From the NCBI RefSeq assembly GCF_000372525.1, contig NZ_AQUR01000101.1, positions 124,001-188,000 on the forward strand: 64,000 nucleotides of DNA, in the 5' to 3' direction. Shown piece by piece: positions 25,464 through 34,973 of the stretch. The stretch comes from Cupriavidus neocaledonicus. GTDB lineage: Bacteria; Pseudomonadota; Gammaproteobacteria; Burkholderiales; Burkholderiaceae. The notes beneath the pieces were generated by a model. That model saw nothing but the letters and a program-made list of their open reading frames with translations, searched no databases and was not told the DNA's origin. Made by a program: the position numbers and the translations under genes. The first letter of the stretch is position 1. Each line of letters opens with the position of its first letter.

Positions 25464-26285
25464 TTACTTGACCGGCTTGCCGGCGGGCTTGGTCACATCG
25501 GTGCCGAACCACTTCACCGACAGCTTGCCGAGCGTGCCGTCCTTGGCCAGGTCCTCCAGCGCGTGGTTGATTGCCTGCGCGAACTTGGGGTTGTCCTTGC
25601 GGAACGGGATCGCCACCTGCGTGGTGGCACCCGCCACGATCGCGCCCGGGCGCAGCGGCAGGTTGGTGGTCTTGACCAGGTACGCGACCATCAGCCGGTC
25701 GTTCAGCGCGGCGTCGACGCGCTGTGCCGCCAGGTCGCGCAGGTACTCCGGCGCGCCGGGATAGGTCTTGACCTCGATGCCGGCCACCGACTTGGCCAGG
25801 TCGTTGTAGTTGCTGCCCAGGCTCACGCCCAGCTTGTGGCCCTTCAGGTCTTCCAGCGACTTGAACTGGCGCTTGTCATCCTTGCGCTGGATCAGCTGCG
25901 CATCCGAGTAGACGTAGGGCGTGGAAAAATCCAGCACCTGCTGGCGCTGCGGCGTGACGTTGACCTGGTTGACGATCACGTCGAACTTGCCCGCCTGCAG
26001 GCCGGCGATGATGCCGCTCCATTCGGTGGTGACGAACTCCGGCTTGACCCCGAGCTTGCCCGCCACCGCCCGCGCCACGTCGACGTCGAAGCCTTCCAGC
26101 TCGTTCTTTGCGCCACGGAAACCGAACGGGGGGTAGGTGCCTTCCAGCCCGATCTTCAGCACGCCGGCCTGCTTGACGGTGTCGAGCAGGTCGGCGGCAT
26201 GGGCGGCGGTGGCCGCCAGGCCGGCGCCGGCCACCAGGGAAGCGGCCAGCAGGGATTTGAACCAGCCAGTACGAAGCGATCGCAT
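25464..26285 (-). CDS. Amino-acid ABC transporter binding protein, cystine-binding (TcyJ/FliY) type
   Basis: A 273-residue periplasmic solute-binding protein (family 3) with a signal peptide (MRSLRTGWFKSLLAASLVAG, then AHAAD cleavage). Conserved segments LLDTVKQAGVLKIGLEGTYPPFGF, KFDVIVNQVNVTPQRQ and KWFGTDVTK resemble E. coli TcyJ (FliY) more than glutamate or arginine binders. L-cystine uptake is therefore likely, but substrate assignment by resemblance is tentative. It forms a pair with the downstream permease. Confidence 0.85.
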   Translation of the reverse strand: MRSLRTGWFKSLLAASLVAGAGLAATAAHAADLLDTVKQAGVLKIGLEGTYPPFGFRGAKNELEGFDVDVARAVAGKLGVKPEFVTTEWSGIIAGLQAGKFDVIVNQVNVTPQRQQVLDFSTPYVYSDAQLIQRKDDKRQFKSLEDLKGHKLGVSLGSNYNDLAKSVAGIEVKTYPGAPEYLRDLAAQRVDAALNDRLMVAYLVKTTNLPLRPGAIVAGATTQVAIPFRKDNPKFAQAINHALEDLAKDGTLGKLSVKWFGTDVTKPAGKPVK

Positions 26286-26479
26286 ATGTTCTCCAGTCGA
26301 TGCGGATAAGCAGTGTGGGGCAGCGCCGGCCGGCCTCTTTTGGAGCGCCGACGGCTGTTGTGCTGCTATGAGCCTATATCGGGCTCAACACTACCGCAAA
26401 CACTATCGAACGCTAAATATCGATTCATCATGGCTAAATAACCGCGGGGCACGATTGCGCTCCCGCGGGCCATCCTGCC

Positions 26480-27391
26480 CTACTGGTAGGCCTTGTCGTT
26501 GGGCGCCGCGAACAGCGCCTTCATGTCGGCCGACAGCGGGTAGTTCATGTTGATGCCGCGCGGCGGAATCGGCGACATGAACCACTTGTTGTACAGCTTC
26601 TCGGCGCGGCCGCTGGTCTGCAGGTCGGCGATCACGCCGTCGGCCAGCTTCTTGAACGAGGGATCGTCCTTGCGGAACATGCAGGCGTAGTTCTCGGTCT
26701 GCAGCGGCGCGCCCACCACCACCCAGTCGGCGGCGTTCTTGGCCTTGGTGCGCTCGCCGTACAGCAGCGGCTCGTCCATCACGAACGCGGCGGCACGGCC
26801 CGTTTCCAGGATCAGGAAGGACTGGCCGTGGTCCTTGGTGCTGATCAGGTTCATGTTCATGGCCTTCTCGCCGTTCATCTTGACCAGCAGGCGCTCGCCG
26901 GTGGTGCCGGCGGTGGTAACCACGTTGCGGTCCTTCAGGTCGGCAAACTCCTTCACGCCCGAATCCTTCTTGGTCAGCATCTTGATGCCGTAGACGAACA
27001 GGCTGTTGGAGAACGCCACCTGCTTCTGGCGCTCGAGATTGTTGGTGGTGCTGCCGCATTCGATGTCGATGGTGCCGTTCTGCACCAGCGGGATGCGGTT
27101 CTGCGAGGTGATCGGCGTCAGGCGCACCTGCAGGTTGGGCATCTTCAGCTCGCTCTTCACCTTGTCGACGATCTGCAGCAGGATCTCGTGCGAGTAGCCC
27201 ATGACCTCCTTGCCGTCGGTGTACGAGAACGGGATCGACGATTCGCGGTAGCCGAGCGAGATCACGCCGCTGTCCTTGATCTTCTTCAGCGTGTCGCCGT
27301 CGGCGGCATGGGCAGCGCCGGCGGCGAGCAGCAGCGTGGCGGCGGCAAGCGCGCGGCGGGTGGCGGTTCGATGGGGGTGCAGCGTTTGCAT
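26480..27391 (-). CDS. Glutamate/aspartate-type ABC transporter binding protein (GltI-like)
   Basis: A 303-residue periplasmic binding protein with a signal peptide (MQTLHPHRTATRRALAAATL, AHAAD cleavage). It closely follows GltI of E. coli: VISLGYRESSIPFSY, ITSQNRIPLVQNGT, ECGSTTNNLERQKQVAFS and NPIPPRGINMN-like (here SPIPPRGINMN) segments. The ATG at 27391 has a good ribosome site (AAGGAGCG). No permease or ATPase is adjacent, so it is an orphan binding protein, lying between a cystine-type pair and dadA on the same strand. It may serve a GltJKL transporter encoded elsewhere. Confidence 0.87.
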   Translation of the reverse strand: MQTLHPHRTATRRALAAATLLLAAGAAHAADGDTLKKIKDSGVISLGYRESSIPFSYTDGKEVMGYSHEILLQIVDKVKSELKMPNLQVRLTPITSQNRIPLVQNGTIDIECGSTTNNLERQKQVAFSNSLFVYGIKMLTKKDSGVKEFADLKDRNVVTTAGTTGERLLVKMNGEKAMNMNLISTKDHGQSFLILETGRAAAFVMDEPLLYGERTKAKNAADWVVVGAPLQTENYACMFRKDDPSFKKLADGVIADLQTSGRAEKLYNKWFMSPIPPRGINMNYPLSADMKALFAAPNDKAYQ

Positions 27392-27496
27392 GTGGCGCTC
27401 CTTGTAGTGGGGCTTGGTCATTGAGGCATGCTTCATGGACAGCTTCAGGTACTGCGGACTTGCCGGTACGGCAACAACCCATGCTCGGCCGCGGCG

Positions 27497-28780
27497 CTAG
27501 GCGTGCGCCGCGTCGAAATCTTCTGCGTCGATGGCGGGGCGGCGCCCCGCCAGGCGGTCGGCCAGCAGGCCGGCACTGCCCATCGCCAGCGTAAAGCCCA
27601 GCGCGCCGTGGCCCAGGTTTAGCCACAGCCCCGACACCCGTGACGGCCCCACCAGCGGCAGGCCGTCCGGCGTGGCCGGGCGCAGCCCCGCCCACGGCTG
27701 CAGCTGCGCCAGCGGCTGGTCCGGCACGATGCCGGGAAACAGCGCGCGGGTCTGGGCCACCAGCGTGCCGACGCGCTCCGGATCGATGCGGGTGCCGCCG
27801 CGTACCAGGTCGGCCATGCCCGCCACCCGCAGTGTATTGCCGATCCGGGCATAAACGATCTTGTTGGCAAAATCCGTCACGCTGATATGCGGCGCCGGCG
27901 CGCCGCCGGCCAGCGGCACCGTGATGCTGTAGCCCTTGAGCGACCACAGCATCGGCCGCACCCCGAGCGGACGCAGCAGCGGCACGCTGCCAATGCCGCC
28001 CGACATGATCACCACGTCGGCGGGCACCACCCCGGCCGGCGTGCGCACCCCGGTGACGCGCCCGCCCTGCTGCACCAGCCCCTGGACCACGGTGCCGAAG
28101 CGCAGCGACACGCCCGCGTACGCGCCGTCTTGCAGCAACCGTGCCAGCGACAGGCAGAAACGATGGCAGTCGCCCACCTCCTCGCTCGGGGTATGGATGG
28201 CGCCGGCGATCTGGTCGCGGATGCCGGCCAGCGCGGGCTCCAGCGCCACGCAGGCATCGCGGTCCAGCGCCTGCTGCTCGCAGCCCAGGCTGGCCTGGTA
28301 GTCCAGCAGCCGGCACGCCGAAGCGAACGCCGCCGCATCGCGGTGCACCACCAGCTTGCCGCGCCGCGCAAAATGGAAGCCGGCGCCGCCGCCGTCATGC
28401 TGGTGCCGGGCCACGAAGGCCTGCATCAGGTCGCGCGAATAAAAGCCCAGCCGCAGCAGCTTGCGCGTGGTCGCCTCGCTGGTGGCGGCGTTGCAGGCGG
28501 ACATGAAGGCGGCCAGCCAGCGCCACTGCGCCGGGTCCGCCGCCGGGCGGAAGCGCATCGGCGAATCGCGCCGCAGCAGCCAGCCCGGCACCTTGGCCAT
28601 CACGCCCGGCCCCGCCAGCGGCGCCACATAGCTGTAGCTGAGCTGCCCGCCATTGGCAAAGCTGGTTTCCTCGCCGGGGCCGTCGTGGCGCTCGAGCACC
28701 GTCACCTGGTGGCCATCCTCGGCCAGGCGCCATGCCGTAGTCATGCCCACCACGCCCGCGCCCACGATCACCACCTGCAT
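27497..28780 (-). CDS. dadA: D-amino acid dehydrogenase (small subunit-like, FAD)
   Basis: A 427-residue FAD-dependent oxidoreductase that would deaminate D-amino acids to keto acids, passing electrons to the respiratory chain. The N-terminal FAD motif VIVGAGVVGMTTAWRLAEDG is at residues 3-22, and the C-terminal segment LWLNLGHGALGFTLAMGSA is typical of the DAO family. The start at 28780 has a ribosome site (AAAGGACAGGC). It lies 105 bp upstream of the GltI-like gene and diverges from a LysR regulator. No alanine racemase (dadX) is adjacent, so the substrate may not be alanine. Confidence 0.82.
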   Translation of the reverse strand: MQVVIVGAGVVGMTTAWRLAEDGHQVTVLERHDGPGEETSFANGGQLSYSYVAPLAGPGVMAKVPGWLLRRDSPMRFRPAADPAQWRWLAAFMSACNAATSEATTRKLLRLGFYSRDLMQAFVARHQHDGGGAGFHFARRGKLVVHRDAAAFASACRLLDYQASLGCEQQALDRDACVALEPALAGIRDQIAGAIHTPSEEVGDCHRFCLSLARLLQDGAYAGVSLRFGTVVQGLVQQGGRVTGVRTPAGVVPADVVIMSGGIGSVPLLRPLGVRPMLWSLKGYSITVPLAGGAPAPHISVTDFANKIVYARIGNTLRVAGMADLVRGGTRIDPERVGTLVAQTRALFPGIVPDQPLAQLQPWAGLRPATPDGLPLVGPSRVSGLWLNLGHGALGFTLAMGSAGLLADRLAGRRPAIDAEDFDAAHA

Positions 28781-28923
28781 TGCCTGTCCTTTGCTTGTGT
28801 CCACCAGGCAGAGCGTAGTGCAAGCGCGCCGGCTTGCCCAATGCGAATACGTGCCAGAATATGTCTTCAGGCTATGGCTGCCCCAGCCCCGCCTTGCGCC
28901 CCTTCCACCACCCCCCAGATGCC

Positions 28924-29889
28924 ATGCGCCTGCGCCAGATCGAAGTGTTCCGCGCCGTAATGCTGACCGGCACCGTCAGCGAGGCCGCGCGCCTGCTGCA
29001 CGTGTCGCAGCCGGTGGTCACGCGCGTGCTGCAGCATGCCGAGGCCTCGCTCGGCTTCCGGCTGTTCGAGCGGGTGCGCGGGCGGCTGCAGGCCACGCCC
29101 GAGGCCAACGCGCTGTCTGGGGATGTCGAAAGGCTATATGGCGAGATCGAACGCGTGCGCCGGGTCTCGGAAAGCCTGCGCCACAAGGGCGCCGGCCGGC
29201 TGCGCGTGGCCGCCACGCCGAGCCTGGCCAACCCGCTGCTGGTGCCGGCGGTGCGCAGCTTCTGCGCGCGCCATCCCGACACCCAGGTACAGGTGCTGAC
29301 GCACCATACCGACGAGATCGTCGATGCGCTGCTGGCCAACCAGATCGACCTCGGCTTTGCCTTCGCTCCGCCGCGCCACGAAGCCATCTCTAGCGAACCG
29401 GTGGCCAGCGGCCGCATGCTGCTGGCGGTGCCGCGTACGCAGCCGCTGCCCGCCGGCGGACGCCGCGGCGTGGTGCCGATGCAGCGGCTGATGGAGCGCG
29501 CCTTCATCGGCTATGACGACAACAGTTCGCTCGGCCTGCTGGTGCGCCAGACCCTGGCGCGGCACGCGCTGGAACCGCGCTCGACGCTGGAGGTGCAGAC
29601 CTACTCGCTGGCGCTGGCGCTGGTCGACGCCGGCCTGGGCATGACGCTGCTGGACCAGTACACCGCGCTCAGCGCCAGCGCCGAGCGCGTCGCGCTGCAT
29701 GACGTGGCGCCGGTGCTGCCGTTCGAGATCCAGATGCTGCGCGCCAGCCACCGCGCCGGCTCGAGCCTGGCCGATGAGCTGCGCGCGCAGTTCGCGCAGG
29801 CCGCCGCGGCGCTCGCGTCAACGCTGCCGCAACGGCTCGAAGCGCCGACGGCAAGCTTCGACGCCGGCCCCGCCAGGCGCCGCGACTGA
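28924..29889 (+). CDS. LysR-family transcriptional regulator
   Basis: A 321-residue regulator with an N-terminal winged helix-turn-helix (RLRQIEVFRAVMLTGTVSEA, then ARLLHVSQPVVTRVLQHAEA, residues 2-40) and a C-terminal effector domain of the periplasmic-binding type (from about residue 92). It is divergent from dadA across 143 bp, the classic LysR arrangement, so it probably controls dadA and the linked binding protein in response to an amino acid. The ATG at 28924 fits; upstream starts would add 30 atypical residues. Confidence 0.88.
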   Translation: MRLRQIEVFRAVMLTGTVSEAARLLHVSQPVVTRVLQHAEASLGFRLFERVRGRLQATPEANALSGDVERLYGEIERVRRVSESLRHKGAGRLRVAATPSLANPLLVPAVRSFCARHPDTQVQVLTHHTDEIVDALLANQIDLGFAFAPPRHEAISSEPVASGRMLLAVPRTQPLPAGGRRGVVPMQRLMERAFIGYDDNSSLGLLVRQTLARHALEPRSTLEVQTYSLALALVDAGLGMTLLDQYTALSASAERVALHDVAPVLPFEIQMLRASHRAGSSLADELRAQFAQAAAALASTLPQRLEAPTASFDAGPARRRD

Positions 29890-29972
29890 CGGGGGCACAG
29901 ATTGACAGCCGCGCGCGCCGTGCACCATCATCAAGCCGCCTGCAGACACAAGCTGCCAGCGCAACCCTGCCT

Positions 29973-31292
29973 ATGTTCGTCCTGACCCTGATCCTGCTCG
30001 TCCTTGTCAGCGCGTTCTTCTCGATCTCCGAGATCGCGCTGACCGCTGCCCGCCGCACCAAGCTGCAGGTGCTGTCCGAACGCGGCGACGGCCGCGCCAC
30101 GCGCGTGCTGCTGCTGAAGGAAGAGCCCGGGAATTTCTTCACCATCGTGCAGATCGGGGTCAACAGCGTCGCCATCCTGGCCGGTATCCTGGGCGAGAAG
30201 CATGTGTCCGACCTGCTGCTGGAAACACTGTCGCCCTACATGCAGGTGGTGCACGCGCAGCGCGTTGCCAATATCGGCTCGTTCCTGATCGTGACGCTGC
30301 TGTTCATCCAGTTCGCCGACCTGATCCCCAAGCGCATCGCCATGACCTTTCCCGAGGCCTGCGCGCTGGCGGTGATCGACCCGATGCTGACGCTGCTGCG
30401 CGTGCTCAGGCCGCTGGTGTGGGTCTTCAACGCCGCCGCCGATGCCATGCTGCGGCTGCTGCGGCTGCCAACCAAGCCGGTCGACCAGATCACCACCGAG
30501 GACATCGCCGCGATGGTCGATGCCGGCGCCGAGGCCGGCGTGCTGCACAAGCATGAGCTGCACCTGATCGAGAACGTGTTCGAACTCGACTTCAAGGGCA
30601 TCACCGCGATCATGACGCCGCGCGACGAGGTGGTCTACCTGAGCCTGGACGAGCCCGCCGACAGCGTGCGCCGCAAGCTGGTCAACCAGCCGCACGCGCA
30701 ATACCCGGTGTGCGGGCACGATCTCGACGACGTGCAGGGCTATATCGATTCCAAGGACATCCTGCAGCTGCTGCTGGCCGATGAAAGCGCCGCGGTGATG
30801 GGCAACATCGGCCGCCACCACGACAAGAACGTGCTGGTGATCCCCGACACGCTGACCCTGTCCGAGGCGCTGACGCGTTTCCGCGAGATGCACCAGAGCT
30901 TCGCCGTGGTCATGAACGAGTACGGGCTGGTGGTAGGCATCGTCACGCTGGACGACATCGTCGGCGCGCTGATGGGCGACATCCTCTATTCCAGCGAAGA
31001 CGAGCAGATCGTGCGGCGCGACGACAGCTCCTGGCTGGTCGATGGCCTGACGCCGCTGGTGGACCTGAAGAAGGCGCTGGAGCTGGATACGCTACCGGGC
31101 GAGGACTACGTCGATACCGCGGCCGGGCTGGTGATCTATGCGCTCAAGCGCATCCCGAAGAAGTCCGAGTCGATCACCGTGGCGGGCTATCGCTTCGAAG
31201 TGCTGGACATCGACCATCACAAGATCGACCAGTTGCTGGTGTCGCGCCTGCCGCAAGCGCCGGAGGCCGCAGCGGCGGCGACGCCAGCGTAG
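29973..31292 (+). CDS. CNNM/CBS-domain membrane protein (HlyC/CorC family)
   Basis: A 439-residue inner-membrane protein. The CNNM (DUF21) domain covers about residues 1-190 with hydrophobic segments at the start (MFVLTLILLVLVSAFFSISE) and around 90-110. Two CBS motifs follow (about 210-330; IMTPRDEVVYLSLDE, GIVTLDDIVGALMGD), then a C-terminal CorC_HlyC domain (about 345-425). Members are linked to magnesium or cobalt efflux; haemolysin naming is historical. It resembles YtfL of E. coli. Its 3' end overlaps the convergent PAP2 gene by 119 bp. Confidence 0.9.
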   Translation: MFVLTLILLVLVSAFFSISEIALTAARRTKLQVLSERGDGRATRVLLLKEEPGNFFTIVQIGVNSVAILAGILGEKHVSDLLLETLSPYMQVVHAQRVANIGSFLIVTLLFIQFADLIPKRIAMTFPEACALAVIDPMLTLLRVLRPLVWVFNAAADAMLRLLRLPTKPVDQITTEDIAAMVDAGAEAGVLHKHELHLIENVFELDFKGITAIMTPRDEVVYLSLDEPADSVRRKLVNQPHAQYPVCGHDLDDVQGYIDSKDILQLLLADESAAVMGNIGRHHDKNVLVIPDTLTLSEALTRFREMHQSFAVVMNEYGLVVGIVTLDDIVGALMGDILYSSEDEQIVRRDDSSWLVDGLTPLVDLKKALELDTLPGEDYVDTAAGLVIYALKRIPKKSESITVAGYRFEVLDIDHHKIDQLLVSRLPQAPEAAAAATPA

Positions 31293-32303
31293 CGGCACCG
31301 GCCAGGCGATAGCGCTCGAGCGTTTCCGGCAGCCGGAACCACGCCACGTAGCCGAACGCCGCCACCACCGCGACCGCCGTCACCATGCCGAGCCGCGACG
31401 GCGCCACCGAGCCCCGCGGGGCCGGCCCGTGCAGCGTGCGGTAGGCCGTGCCCAGCAGCGCGATCCACGCCAGCCCGAGCGCATAGTCCGCGGCCACGTC
31501 GGACAACCAGTGCATGCCCAGGTAAAGCCGCGACACGCCGATCGCCGCCACCGCTACCACGGTCAGCGCCAGCACCGGAATGCGCACGCGCCACGGCTGG
31601 CGCAGGCACATCAGCAAGGCCAGGAAGCCATAGGTGACCATGCTGCTGGTGGCGTGGCCGCTGGGGAAGGAGTACGACTCGAGGCCGCTGTAGATGCTGG
31701 CCGGACGCACCCGCGCCATGCCCAGCTTGAGCGCCATCACGCAGGCGCGCGCGCCAAGCAGCGCGGCCGCCCAGTACAGCGCCACGATCCAGGCCCGGCG
31801 CCAGCACAGCCACGCAAACACGGCCACGCCCACCGCCACCGAAATACGCCCGCCGCCGAGCTCGGTCACGGCGACCATCGCCAGGTCGAGCCAGTCGGTG
31901 CGCAAGCTGCGCAGCCTGCGAACACCTGCTGGTCGAGGCGTACCACCTCGGCGTTTTCGGCGATCTCGCCGGCCAGCCAGAACAGCGCGCAGCCGCAGGC
32001 GAGCAGCACGGCGCCGGCCAGCAGCACCAGCAGCAGCTCGGCCATGTCGCGCTCGAGCACGCGCAGCGTGAGTGTGCCCAGCCGCCGCGGCCGCGCCGCC
32101 ACGCGCGACGACAGCGCGCCGGCGCCCCACACGCGCCAGCGGTCCAGCCAGCGCACCACCGGCCGCAACAGCGCCACCAGCAGCGGCACCAGGCTCAGCA
32201 GCAGCAACGTCACCAGCGCAAACAGCGCAAGCAGCCCTAGCGCCGTGCCCGGCGTGAGCCAGGCGTGGACCAGGCCGCTCGCGCGCGCCGCCGCGTCAGT
32301 CAC
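31174..32303 (-). pseudogene. PAP2-family phosphatase gene with a frameshift
   Basis: A membrane PAP2 (type 2 phosphatidic acid phosphatase) gene read in two frames. The first part (GTG at 32303) gives a hydrophobic N-terminus ending EVVRLDQQVFAG; the sequence then continues in another frame as LRSLRTDWLDLAMVAV. Adding one C in the GGC at about 31915-31920 would restore one protein of about 375 residues. The catalytic motifs are intact in the second part: KLGMARVRP, FPSGHATSS and SRLYLGMHWLSD. It may be a real mutation or a sequencing error. It overlaps the end of the upstream HD gene (32296-32303) and its C-terminal 119 bases overlap the convergent CNNM/CBS gene. Confidence 0.8.
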
Positions 32304-33204
32304 TGGCCCCCTCCGCCGCGGCCACGGCGCGGGCGATATTGGCGCGCGCCAGCGCCTCGCAGTCGGCGAAGGCCGCGGTCAGGAACAGTTGCAGGCGCTG
32401 CGCCAGGTGGCTCAGGAATGCCGCGCGCCGGCGCATGAATTCGGCAAGCAGTGCATCGCCCTGCTTGCCGGTGCGCGCCGCCAGCAGCGCGCGGTTCTCG
32501 GCGAAGACGTCCTGGCTGTGGCGGTCGAACACGTCGGGCGGCGCGGCCAGCCTGAACAGGTCGAGATCGAGCACGATTTGCGCATCCGCGCTGCTCGGAC
32601 GATGGTCGCGCGTATCGAGCACGATCCGCGCGGCACGCTCCAGCACCGCTCGTGCTTCGCCTGGCGCAACGGATTCGATCATGGCGGCCGAGGCGGCTTC
32701 GTTGTGCTCGCAGCCGGGCACATAGACCGCGTCGTGGCACAGCACCGCCAGTGCCTGCGCGCGATCCAGCGCCACGCCGCGCGCATGGGCGGCCTCGAAC
32801 ATCTCCAGGATATGGCGGCGGTCGTGGTAGCGGCGGTACGGCGTGTCGTGCAGCGCCAGCACGTCGAGCACCGCCTGGCGCGGCAGGAAGTCCAGGCAAG
32901 CCAGCGCCGCGGGCCAGTCGGGCGCGAAACGCGGCACCGCGCCCTGCGGCGTCGCCACCGGCTCGCTGAACACATCGGCGCGGCGCACCCACAGCAGGGA
33001 CGGGTCGCGCAGGGCGCGGTAGACCACCACCGGCGCCAGGTCGGCCTCGAAGCGGCCGACGCCTACCGCCGCATAGGCGCCGCCCTTGTAGTGCCGGTAC
33101 GGCATACCGTAGACCAGGTCGGGATCGGCCGGCAGTTCGGACGGATCGCCGTGAAAAGTCGGTGCGGCCGGCGCGGCCGCCGGTTTGTCGGGTGGCTGGG
33201 TCAT
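32296..33204 (-). CDS. DUF1653-HD domain fusion protein
   Basis: A 302-residue soluble protein. The N-terminal part (about residues 25-90) has a DUF1653-like module (YRHYKGGAYAAVGVGRFEAD, VVVYRALRDPSLLWVRR). The rest is an HD-superfamily phosphohydrolase domain with YHDRRHILEMF, LAVLCHDAVYVPG and HNEAASAAMI, resembling the COG4339 group. It probably hydrolyses a phosphate-containing small molecule, with metal. The ATG at 33204 is chosen; longer starts add 37 low-quality residues. Its stop overlaps the start of the PAP2 gene, implying coupling. Confidence 0.78.
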   Translation of the reverse strand: MTQPPDKPAAAPAAPTFHGDPSELPADPDLVYGMPYRHYKGGAYAAVGVGRFEADLAPVVVYRALRDPSLLWVRRADVFSEPVATPQGAVPRFAPDWPAALACLDFLPRQAVLDVLALHDTPYRRYHDRRHILEMFEAAHARGVALDRAQALAVLCHDAVYVPGCEHNEAASAAMIESVAPGEARAVLERAARIVLDTRDHRPSSADAQIVLDLDLFRLAAPPDVFDRHSQDVFAENRALLAARTGKQGDALLAEFMRRRAAFLSHLAQRLQLFLTAAFADCEALARANIARAVAAAEGASD

Positions 33205-33305
33205 GGTGCGGCATCCTGCGTTGCGGATCGCCATGATAGTGCACCGGCCGGCGCCGCCGGCGGCACCCTGTCGCCACGTGTGGCCGCAGCACGAAACCGG
33301 CCGCG

Positions 33306-33343
33306 GAAAAAACAAAACCGACGCCTGCTTGCGCGGGCGTCGG
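33306..33343 (-). terminator. Intrinsic terminator after tRNA-Ser
   Basis: CCGACGCC (33318-33325) pairs with GGCGTCGG (33336-33343). On the minus strand the hairpin is followed by TTTTGTTTTTTC. It lies 58 bp downstream of the tRNA 3' end. Confidence 0.85.
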
Positions 33344-33401
33344 CCTGAGTTTTACTACGCTGTTGTTGCCTGCCGGTGGTCGAGCCGGTCAGCTTCTTGT
33401 A

Positions 33402-33491
<90 letters not shown>

Positions 33492-33593
33492 GGTAACTTG
33501 TTGCCGTGTGGCGAAACCGAGATTATAGCCACGCTCTGCCGGCCGATGCAAGAGGCTGGCAGCAGATTTTTTGCGACGCCTGGTTGCGGCGCC

Positions 33594-34973
<1,380 letters not shown>

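Noticed and set aside
33205-33345. Possible small gene on the plus strand over the tRNA terminator (33185-33496)
   Set aside because: The frame crosses the tRNA-Ser gene and its terminator, so it is not a protein gene.
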